DNA of 64,000 nt, from assembly GCF_000373805.1 (NCBI RefSeq), contig NZ_KB892470.1:45835-109834 (forward strand), in the 5' to 3' direction. This DNA is from Corynebacterium pilosum DSM 20521 = CIP 103422 (GTDB taxonomy: Bacteria; Actinomycetota; Actinomycetes; Mycobacteriales; Mycobacteriaceae). Shown piece after piece: positions 48,658-55,904 of the stretch. Below the pieces are notes generated by a model. It was not told the origin of the DNA and did not search any database. It saw nothing but the letters and a program-made list of their open reading frames with translations. The first letter of the stretch is position 1. Each line of letters begins with the position of its first letter. The translations under genes were made by a program, and so were the position numbers.

Positions 48658-49254
48658 TTAATCCCAGAAGTCGGAGGCGTTCAGCCCGAAGGAATACAGC
48701 ATGCGGCGCAGCAAAGGCAGAGAGATGCCGATCACGGAGGAAGGGTCGCCTTCAATCCGGTCGATGAACCAGCTGCCCAAGGCCTCGAGGGTGAACGCGC
48801 CCGCGCAGCCCAGGGGTTCGCCGGAGGCGGCGTAAGCTTCGATATCGGCGTCCGAGACATCGCCGAAGTGCACGGCGGTGGAGATGGTGTCCACTTTCCA
48901 CTCGCCCCGGTAGCACACCGCGTGCCCAGTCAGCAGCTGTGCTGCCTTCCCACGCTGCGCCTTCCAGCGTTCGATGGTGCGCTCCACGGTATGTGGCTTG
49001 CCGACGAGCTGCCCCTCCAGAAGCAGCATCGAATCGCAGCCCACCACCACATCGTTGGGGTAGTCGGGCGCAATTACCTGGGCCTTCCCCTTTGCTAGGG
49101 CGGCGACTTTGGTGGCTGGGTCCTCGTCGGCAAGCGAGGCGAGCAGGGCGTCCTCGTCGATGTCCGCGGGCCTGATCAGAGGGGTGACGCCGCCGGATTC
49201 GAGGATCATGCGGCGCGACGGGGACTGCGAGGCGAGGACGATACGCGGAGACAT
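48658..49254 (-). CDS. maf: Maf-family nucleoside triphosphate pyrophosphatase
   Basis: 198 residues from ATG 49254 (ATG 49260 also possible). Maf proteins hydrolyse non-canonical or modified nucleoside triphosphates. Motifs: LASQSPSRRMILESGG at the N-terminus, VVGCDSMLLLEGQLVGKP (catalytic Asp region), LLTGHAVCYRGEW and AGAFTLEALGSWFIDRIEGD. TACAAT on the minus strand at 49262-49267 is a good -10 box placed so that the transcript would start at or next to ATG 49254, so the mRNA is probably leaderless. Confidence 0.93.
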   Translation of the reverse strand: MSPRIVLASQSPSRRMILESGGVTPLIRPADIDEDALLASLADEDPATKVAALAKGKAQVIAPDYPNDVVVGCDSMLLLEGQLVGKPHTVERTIERWKAQRGKAAQLLTGHAVCYRGEWKVDTISTAVHFGDVSDADIEAYAASGEPLGCAGAFTLEALGSWFIDRIEGDPSSVIGISLPLLRRMLYSFGLNASDFWD

Positions 49255-49336
49255 GCGCATGATTGTAGCCGGTCGATAAATCTTGCTAAAACAGGCCAAA
49301 AACCCGGGTTTTCACAAGATCCATCGACCGCAGCCG

Positions 49337-49546
49337 CTAGTAAAAGGTGACCGTGCTGAACGCGGCCGGGTTGTAGAGTTGCTGCGGCGTCAGGCGGGAT
49401 TCAGGCGCGCCCCACAGGTTGCGCTCCACGTGTGCCGGCGCCTTCGTGGCTTCCGCATGCAGGGAGGTGAGCACGGCGGTCAGTGCTGCCAGCTCATCGT
49501 CGCTGGGGTTGCCTTTGAGCACCTTGAACATCGGTGTAGTCAGCAA
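49337..49546 (-). CDS. accE: Acyl-CoA carboxylase epsilon subunit
   Basis: 69 residues from TTG 49546, seven bases after AAAGGAG; the open frame continues upstream but that part overlaps accD. AccE is a small subunit that stabilises actinobacterial acyl-CoA carboxylase. Typical features are FKVLKGNPSDDELAALTAVL at the N-terminus, a central basic/polar stretch and a C-terminal WGAPESRLTPQQLYNPAAF tail. It begins 19 bases after accD on the same strand, so the two are co-transcribed. Confidence 0.9.
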   Translation of the reverse strand: MLTTPMFKVLKGNPSDDELAALTAVLTSLHAEATKAPAHVERNLWGAPESRLTPQQLYNPAAFSTVTFY

Positions 49547-49565
49547 GTGAATTCTCCTTTGATCC

Positions 49566-51038
49566 TTAGAGCGGAATATTACCGTGCTTCTTCGGGCGGG
49601 GGTGGAGCACCTTGCGCTCCAGCAGGCGCAGGCCCTCGGTGACCTGCGCGCGGGTGGCGCTCGGTGCGATGACAGCATCGATCAGGCCGCGCTCCGCCGC
49701 CACGTAGGGGTTGATATTGGCCTCCGCGTACTTCTCCGCGTCGGTGTCCAGCTGTTCTGCGGCGGTCGTGGCATCGGCGAGCGCGATCTGAGCGGTCGGC
49801 CACGCGAAAGCCAAGTCGGCGCCCAGATCCTTCGAGCCCATCAGCACGTAGCTTGCGCCCAGCGCCTTGCGCGTGATCACGGTGATCATTCCCACTTGGG
49901 CTTCGGCATACGCATACGCCAGGCTTGCAGCGCGCGTTACGACGTTCGCCTCTTCCTCTTCGGGTGCTGTGATGAAGCCGGGGGAGTCCACAAACTTTAG
50001 AATCAGCAGGTTGAAGGCGTCGCACATGCGGATGAAGCGGGCAGCCTTGTCGGAGGCGGCGGCGTCGAGGCGGCCTTCTTGGGACTGGGGCTGGTTTGCC
50101 ACAATGCCCACCGCGCGGCCGGAGATGTGGGCGAAACCGGTGACGATATTAGGTGCGAACTCGGCCTTGAGTTCGAGGAGATCGCCGTCGGTGACCTGCT
50201 TGATGATCTCGCGCACGTCATAGGTGGCGGCATCGTCGTCAGGCATAAATGTGTCCAGGGCGGAGGTGTCCACGTTGTCGGGGGCCTCAAGGATGGGGAC
50301 GTCGGCGCGGTTGTTCACCGGCAGGAAGCCGGCGACGGTGCGCGCCAGGCCGATCGCATCCTTATCAGTGGGGGCCATTAAAGATGCCAGGCCGGTGGTC
50401 TGGGAGTGCAGTGAGCTGTCGCCGACAGGCTCAGCCAGGTGCACCGACGCGCCCTCGACCAAGATGGCGATATCCGCCAGCGGCACCTGCAGCGCCGCGA
50501 TAGAAGAGGTGGTTCCCGCAACGACTGCGATCTGCGGGATCAAACCAGAAGCCTCCGTGGCAGCGCGCAGCAGCTTCGCATACATCGCGGCGGTGACCAC
50601 GCCCTCTTGGAAGCGTGGGCCCTCGGAATCGTAAATCCCGATCAGGGGCACGCCGGTCTTCGTGGCCAGGTCGTAGATCTTCAGCATTTTCTCTGCGTAG
50701 ACCTCGCCGAGGCGGCCATCCAGGATGGTGGGGTCCTGCGAGAACACGCACACCCGGCGCCCGCCAATCTGCCCGTAGCCGGTGACAACGCCGTCGGTGG
50801 CAGGCTTGTTGCGGTCCATGCCGTACTCTTCGACGCGGTGACGCGCCAGGGCATCGGTCTCTGTAAAGGTGCCCTCGTCGAGAAGCTCCTGCACACGTTC
50901 GCGGGCAGTCTGATTGCCGGCGGCGTGGGTGGATTCAACAACCTCGCTGCCCAGCGGTGCCTGCGCCTCCTCGAGGCGGGAGCGCAGGTCTGCCAGCTTT
51001 CCAGCGGTCGTGTTCAAATCGGGTTGAGAAGCAGTCAT
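49566..51038 (-). CDS. accD: Acyl-CoA carboxylase beta (carboxyltransferase) subunit
   Basis: 490 residues. Carboxyltransferase of acetyl-/propionyl-CoA carboxylase type (DtsR group): GYGQIGGRRVCVFSQDPTILDGRLGE, GVPLIGIYDSEGPRFQEGV and IVANQPQSQEGRLDAAASDKAARFIRM (seen in two parts). It moves carboxyl from biotin on AccBC to acyl-CoA for fatty acid synthesis. C. glutamicum has two tandem copies (dtsR1, dtsR2) followed by birA in this place; here one copy is followed by a small membrane protein. TAGACT (minus strand, 51047-51052) lies eight bases before the ATG and there is no ribosome binding site, suggesting a nearly leaderless mRNA. Confidence 0.95.
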   Translation of the reverse strand: MTASQPDLNTTAGKLADLRSRLEEAQAPLGSEVVESTHAAGNQTARERVQELLDEGTFTETDALARHRVEEYGMDRNKPATDGVVTGYGQIGGRRVCVFSQDPTILDGRLGEVYAEKMLKIYDLATKTGVPLIGIYDSEGPRFQEGVVTAAMYAKLLRAATEASGLIPQIAVVAGTTSSIAALQVPLADIAILVEGASVHLAEPVGDSSLHSQTTGLASLMAPTDKDAIGLARTVAGFLPVNNRADVPILEAPDNVDTSALDTFMPDDDAATYDVREIIKQVTDGDLLELKAEFAPNIVTGFAHISGRAVGIVANQPQSQEGRLDAAASDKAARFIRMCDAFNLLILKFVDSPGFITAPEEEEANVVTRAASLAYAYAEAQVGMITVITRKALGASYVLMGSKDLGADLAFAWPTAQIALADATTAAEQLDTDAEKYAEANINPYVAAERGLIDAVIAPSATRAQVTEGLRLLERKVLHPRPKKHGNIPL

Positions 51039-51145
51039 AATGTCACAGTCTAAGTCGTGCAGGGGTGGTTATACAGTATCGGGGCAGGTGTGCCTGTATG
51101 AGTATCGTCGGCGGCGCCGATTTCGTTTCATCGCCGCACGCGGAC

Positions 51146-51511
51146 CTACCTGTAGGCCGGCGGGATCAGCTCCGCCGCTTCCAACAGCCGCTGGGTAAGG
51201 ATGATCAGGCCGAAGCCGATCAGCATGTTCCCGCTGATGTCGGCCGCCGCACTATTGCCCCCGACGGCCCACAGCACCAGCGCGCCTGTCATCACCAGCG
51301 CTGCGGGCAGGAAGCCCTTAGAGATAGGCATCCACACCAACCAGATCAGCAGCCCCAGGGCGATGAGCAGCAGGATACTGGTGATCGTCGAAACGGCGCG
51401 TTCGCCAGCCCACATCGCCACCGAGCAAGCACCAACGACGAGCAGTGCGACGAGGGCCGTCAGCCGCAAATTTAACGGAGGGGTCTGTTTCTCATTCTCG
51501 GGGTGGGTCAT
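51146..51511 (-). CDS. Small membrane protein of unknown function
   Basis: 121 residues with four hydrophobic segments (about 16-35, 42-61, 68-87 and 92-108) and a polar N-terminus. No motif recognised. It lies upstream of accD on the same strand with a 107-base gap, so probably separate from it. It is divergent from trpB. Confidence 0.65.
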   Translation of the reverse strand: MTHPENEKQTPPLNLRLTALVALLVVGACSVAMWAGERAVSTITSILLLIALGLLIWLVWMPISKGFLPAALVMTGALVLWAVGGNSAAADISGNMLIGFGLIILTQRLLEAAELIPPAYR

Positions 51512-51611
51512 TCCCTCAGACTAGTCCATAATGTGGCGGACTTCGGGCCCGGATGGCCACGCGAAGGGCTAGTATTTATTCATTCACTTAGCGCGCACTG
51601 AAAGGCACCCC

Positions 51612-52973
51612 ATGACTGACCAGCATCCAAACACCATCGAGATCCAGCACCGCGACACCTTGTTGCCCGCCTACTTCGGAGATTTCGGGGGCCAGTACGT
51701 GCCAGAGCCCCTGTTCCCGGTGCTGGATGAGTTGGAGAAGGCCTTCGTCGAAGCGCGCGAAGACCAAGCCTTCCTGGACGAACTTGCCCGCCTGCAGTCA
51801 AAGTTCCTGGGCCGGCCCACCCCGACCTATGAGTGCGAGAACCTGCCGCGCGTGGGGTCCTCGCGAATTTTCCTGAAGCGTGAGGACCTCGCCCACGGCG
51901 GCGCCCACAAGGGAAACCAGGTGCTGGCCCAGGCGCTGTTGGCAAAGCGCCTGGGCAAGAACCGTCTGATCGCGGAGACCGGCGCCGGCCAGCACGGTAC
52001 CGCCACGGCGATGGTCGCGGCGCTGATGGACATGGAGTGCGTGATCTACATGGGCGCCCAGGACGTGGCCCGCCAGCAGCCGAACGTGCGCCGCATGCGC
52101 CTGATGGGTGCGACTGTGGTGCCCGTGACCAATGAGGCCGGCGGCTCCATGTCCAACGCCATCGACATCGCGCTGAATGATTGGGTGGAGAACCTCTCAA
52201 CCACCCACTATGTTCTGGGCTCCGCGTGCGGCCCCCACCCTTTCCCCACGCTGGTGAAAGAGTTTCAGGCTGTGATCTCGCGCGAGTCCCGCCAGCAGAT
52301 GCTGGAGGACACCGGCCGCCTCCCCGACGCCGTGATTGCCGCAGTGGGCGGCGGCTCTAACGCGATCGGCGCGTTCGCCGAGTACCTGAAGGATGAGCCG
52401 GGCAACGCCGATGTCAAGCTCATCGGCGTGGAGCCCGCGGGCGAGGGCCTGGACACCGACAAGCACGGTGCCGCCCTGAACCACGGCAAGATCGGCCTGC
52501 TGCACGGTTCACGATCCTATGTTGTGACCGGCCAGGACGGCGAGGTCCTGCCAGAGTCTTTCTCCGTGTCCGCCGGTTTGGATTACCCAGGCGTGGGCCC
52601 CGAGCACTCCTACCTGCGTGAGATCGGCCGCGCCGAGTACGTAGCCGTGACCGACGAGGACGCTTTGCAGGCCTTCCGCCTACTCTCCCGCTATGAGGGC
52701 ATCATCCCGGCGCTGGAATCCTCCCACGCTCTGGCCTACGCCCTGAAGCTTGCCGAGGTTGCGGAGACCGAGGGCCAGGAGCTCAACCTGCTGGTCAACC
52801 TGTCTGGCCGCGGCGACAAGGATTTGGAGTACGTGCACAACATTCTTGGCGATTCGCTTTTCGACGACCCCGAGCAAGCCCCCGTCGGCGACATCCGCAT
52901 CAGCGAGGTGCTGGCCTCCATGACCACCACCTCCAACGAGCGCGAGGCCGGCCACACAGTCGCGCACAAGTAG
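51612..52973 (+). CDS. trpB: Tryptophan synthase beta chain, not linked to trpA
   Basis: 453 residues with a GAAAGG ribosome binding site. PLP enzyme making tryptophan from serine and indole. The PLP Lys is K100 (KREDLAHGGAHKGNQ) and the catalytic Glu E122 (IAETGAGQHGTATAM); the phosphate loop AVGGGSNAIG and C-terminal NLSGRGDKD are intact. The HGGAHK form resembles enterobacterial TrpB more than the HTGAHK form of most actinobacteria. No trpA or other trp gene is nearby. The C-terminus has about 35 extra residues after the usual end. It may serve indole salvage or pair with a distant TrpA. Confidence 0.95.
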   Translation: MTDQHPNTIEIQHRDTLLPAYFGDFGGQYVPEPLFPVLDELEKAFVEAREDQAFLDELARLQSKFLGRPTPTYECENLPRVGSSRIFLKREDLAHGGAHKGNQVLAQALLAKRLGKNRLIAETGAGQHGTATAMVAALMDMECVIYMGAQDVARQQPNVRRMRLMGATVVPVTNEAGGSMSNAIDIALNDWVENLSTTHYVLGSACGPHPFPTLVKEFQAVISRESRQQMLEDTGRLPDAVIAAVGGGSNAIGAFAEYLKDEPGNADVKLIGVEPAGEGLDTDKHGAALNHGKIGLLHGSRSYVVTGQDGEVLPESFSVSAGLDYPGVGPEHSYLREIGRAEYVAVTDEDALQAFRLLSRYEGIIPALESSHALAYALKLAEVAETEGQELNLLVNLSGRGDKDLEYVHNILGDSLFDDPEQAPVGDIRISEVLASMTTTSNEREAGHTVAHK

Positions 52974-53034
52974 ATCGCTTTACGACGATGGGTTGCCCGC
53001 TGGCGGCTCTGTTGAACAAGGAAGGAAGCTGAGT

Positions 53035-53362
53035 ATGGATATGAAAAAGTACACTTATCAGACCTCGTGGTCGGAAGAGGACCAAGAGTACGTGTCAACC
53101 GTTGCTGAATTCCCTTCGTTGTCATGGTTGGATGCAGACCGACAGGAAGCAGAGCAGGGGCTAATTGACCTCGTCGCAGAGGCTACTGAGGATATGGAAG
53201 CCTCCGGAGAAACTATTCCTGTCCCAAGAGGGAAGCCGTAACTACTCTGACAAACTTAATGTGCGCACTTCTCCCTCGCTGCATCGGCGGCTCGCTATTG
53301 AAGCTAAGGCTGAAGGCATCTTGCTTAATGCTTTGGTGAACCAAAAACTCGCATCAGCCTAG
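53035..53362 (+). pseudogene. HicB-like antitoxin gene with frameshift
   Basis: From ATG 53035 (AAGGAAG upstream) the frame encodes MDMKKYTYQTSWSEEDQEYV and a HicB-type fold to GETIPVPRGKP, then stops at 53239-53241. Directly after, in another frame, comes NYSDKLNVRTSPSLHRRLAI through LNALVNQKLASA, ending at 53362. This is the ribbon-helix-helix DNA-binding part of the same family. Joined they give about 108 residues, the usual length of solitary HicB proteins. A one-base indel near 53225-53242 explains the break. No HicA toxin is seen beside it. It is the first element of the accessory island. Confidence 0.75.
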
Positions 53363-53494
53363 TTTTCTTGATTTCGTCAAAGGGGTAGTGGCTGCCCCTG
53401 CAATATCTAATGTCTTCCAGCATTTGAATTGGTTCGATTTATTCAGTCTCATCCGGTCGGAATATTCTAATGTACAAGTTTTCTCTTGGCCTCT

Positions 53495-54517
53495 CTATGT
53501 CTCCAGAGCGTGCCAATCCTCGCCCTGCCAGGTCAGCGCAGCTGCAATTGAGTCGGAAGCGAGGAGCTCACTATGAAAACGTTTGAACATTGTGTTTCCT
53601 GAACGCATCAGCTTGACATTCAGCCTGTATGCGGCTTCAAGCATCTCCTCGAGCTGGGGGATTGGCTTTACGTGGTAGATGGCATCGACTATTGCTGGGA
53701 GAGTTACCACTAACCTGGTCACCGGGGTCAGGTTATATTTTTCATACGAGTAGACCCACTGCAAGTGAAGGTCTTCTTCCTCGAAGATATCCTCGGTGCG
53801 CTCACCATTTATGAACAGCGTGTAGGAAAAAGCTCCATTTTCTTCCTTGTTGGCAACTGCTACTAGCGTCTCTAGGTTGCCCACGTTGAGGGAGAGTAGG
53901 CGGAAAGAATTAGCGGTCTTGTTTGTGGACGGTAAGCACGTGATTGTCCACAAATGCCGCTGAGTATTTATCACATCAGGAACAGCATTATACAAATACC
54001 AGCCCACAACCTGACGCAGTAATGGGTAGATGTCATAATTCGAGAGTTCGGCAAACTTAAGGGTTGAGGCACTATTAATACCCTGCTGCGGGCGCACTCG
54101 CTTGCTGCGTTCCCAAGGCAAGGCTATGGACAGGTGCTCTTCCACTGATATCTGGATTTCATCCGTTCCAAGAGGTCGTCTGGTGTCTTTGATATTGCGC
54201 AAACTATTGGTTCTCTCCGTAACACCGATCAGTAATTTTTCTGCTGCGGACAGGTCGCCTACAGGGAGCGGAAAGAATTCAAATGCCACAATGTCATCCC
54301 AACGGCGTCGGTGCTGAGCGAACCTAGTCACCACATTTTTCGACTGTCCAGCGTAGAGAAAAGAATCGGCAAACGTTAGGCGATACAGGCCGCGTAGCGT
54401 CTCTTCGTCACGAAGAATAATTGCGATGGATTCAAGCTCCGAGACATCATATTTGATACCTTCTAAACGCAGCGATGAGGTTTCAAGCGTTGTCTCTTCG
54501 CCGAGGGGATTTACCAT
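53495..54517 (-). CDS. GIY-YIG nuclease domain protein beside Wadjet
   Basis: 340 residues from ATG 54517 (AGGAG nine bases upstream). Residues 40-110 show a GIY-YIG nuclease pattern: GLYRL at 43-47, the variant LYAGQ at 54-58, Arg 65 and His 69 in VVTRFAQH, Glu 93 in AAEKLLIG and Asn 104. The remaining 230 residues form an unrecognised domain with no membrane helix. It lies downstream of jetD on the same strand, separated by 280 bases that hold a relic apparently from this family. Base composition looks more AT-rich than in the core genes. A role as a defence accessory is inferred from context only. Confidence 0.7.
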   Translation of the reverse strand: MVNPLGEETTLETSSLRLEGIKYDVSELESIAIILRDEETLRGLYRLTFADSFLYAGQSKNVVTRFAQHRRRWDDIVAFEFFPLPVGDLSAAEKLLIGVTERTNSLRNIKDTRRPLGTDEIQISVEEHLSIALPWERSKRVRPQQGINSASTLKFAELSNYDIYPLLRQVVGWYLYNAVPDVINTQRHLWTITCLPSTNKTANSFRLLSLNVGNLETLVAVANKEENGAFSYTLFINGERTEDIFEEEDLHLQWVYSYEKYNLTPVTRLVVTLPAIVDAIYHVKPIPQLEEMLEAAYRLNVKLMRSGNTMFKRFHSELLASDSIAAALTWQGEDWHALET

Positions 54518-54599
54518 ATTCCACAACTCCTAGAATTAACTCTCAGTAGTTTAGCTGCGGGAAGACATTTGCCAGGGTAATTGGGATTGATGCGCAGGT

Positions 54600-54797
54600 T
54601 TAGGCCACTGTCGGATGTGGAGAGTTGGCCCCGGCTTTCCGGTAGTCCTGCTCGTCAACTTTATCGACACGGGAAGTTAAACGACCTTTTGCATAGCAAC
54701 ATGTCGCTTGCCGACGATGCCCCAACGCCTCTGATGCTGCCCTTAAATCTTGTCCTGTTGCGTTGTACAAGTACCAACCGGATACCAAGCCGCGCAT
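54600..54797 (-). pseudogene. Relic related to the adjacent GIY-YIG gene
   Basis: A short open frame whose start reads GLVSGWYLYNATGQDLRA. Its GWYLYNA heptapeptide matches GWYLYNA inside the intact GIY-YIG protein; 16 of 20 bases agree (54760-54779 against 53986-54005) and all four changes are synonymous third-position transitions. The remainder has diverged. It directly follows jetD. I read it as the remains of an earlier copy of the same gene family. Confidence 0.5.
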
Positions 54798-54806
54798 CCG
54801 GGAGAA

Positions 54807-55904
54807 TCAGACCTTCCGCAATTTCTCTTCTACCCAATCGAATCCAATACGTTCTTGCTCAATGCGCAGCCATGTATTGTCCGCGTTCGAGTGTAGGAAT
54901 TCGAGGGGCGCGAGTTCATCAGGAGTGAGCGTTTCTGGATCAAACCTTTTGGATGTTGTTTCTTCGACCCCGAAGTCGGCGTGGCTGCGGCAGGTTTCGA
55001 TATCCATGAGGACTGAACGCGTGTGGGGGAGATTGCGCCTAACGCGGTCGAGGATATAAAACCCATTGGAATCGAGGTCGCCCCAGTACAGCACGTCCTT
55101 AGTCACAAGGTTCACAGCGTTGTTGGTCAGTGAGATTGCGTTGAGGCCTTGGCCGTACACAGCGACGGTGTGCGGCATGTCAGGCAGGGCCAGATAGCTT
55201 TGGAAGTTCTCAACGATGATTACGCGTGATCCTGGCAGGTCCGTTGCGCGCGCGTCCTCTAGCTCGCAGACCACGCGAAGAAGCCCAAAGAGGGACAGGG
55301 AAGGGTCTAAGCTTCGCATATCGACGAGTGCTGGAGGGGACTTGAATTCCAGCGGTCCGGTTAGCGCTTCAATTAAGGAGCGGCGCTTTTCTAACCATTT
55401 GCTGTCGATTCCTTTGATGGGGAGTTCTCGGATGTAGTGCATGGATGTGTCGTGGTTGTTGATCCATGTCACCGTGTCGATGAACTGGGCGGCGGTGGTG
55501 TCGTCGAACTCTTTCCAAGTTGCTAGGCGGGCTATCAGGGCTGGCCGTGAGGATGCGCCGAGCGCAGTAACGAATCGGTCGAGGAGGGTATTGATCCTTT
55601 CCCACTCTGGCAACATTCCTGCTAGGCGTGCGGCCGTCTCTGGAGAATCGAGGACCACCGATGCGGGAATAGTGTGGGTGCCGTAAACATCGAGGCGCTT
55701 GGTCGCAGTCTTTGGGGTGAGCCAGTGGGCTTCCCAAGCCGCTAACCATAAACGCACACTAGCCCCGTTGTCGGCAGCAACCTCGGCTGCTGTGGGCGGC
55801 TGCAAACTAATGGACAGAGGGGTGAACTCACCACTTAGCCAGGTGCGATGATTCCGGCTGTAGAAAGTTAGGGCGCGCTTGCGCACATCATCTGGGTGTT
55901 TCAC
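54807..55904 (-). CDS. jetD: Wadjet nuclease subunit JetD (MksG)
   Basis: 365 residues from GTG 55904 (GAAGAGG upstream), overlapping the end of jetC by 17 bases. JetD is the topoisomerase VI-like (Toprim) subunit that cleaves small circular plasmids held by the JetABC SMC complex. The N-terminal half is helical (DUF3322-like). The Toprim elements are Glu 232 in VIIVENFQSY and the DxD at 276/278 in LYWGDLDSNGFYILDRV. Catalytic residues are intact, so this subunit appears functional. Confidence 0.9.
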   Translation of the reverse strand: MKHPDDVRKRALTFYSRNHRTWLSGEFTPLSISLQPPTAAEVAADNGASVRLWLAAWEAHWLTPKTATKRLDVYGTHTIPASVVLDSPETAARLAGMLPEWERINTLLDRFVTALGASSRPALIARLATWKEFDDTTAAQFIDTVTWINNHDTSMHYIRELPIKGIDSKWLEKRRSLIEALTGPLEFKSPPALVDMRSLDPSLSLFGLLRVVCELEDARATDLPGSRVIIVENFQSYLALPDMPHTVAVYGQGLNAISLTNNAVNLVTKDVLYWGDLDSNGFYILDRVRRNLPHTRSVLMDIETCRSHADFGVEETTSKRFDPETLTPDELAPLEFLHSNADNTWLRIEQERIGFDWVEEKLRKV

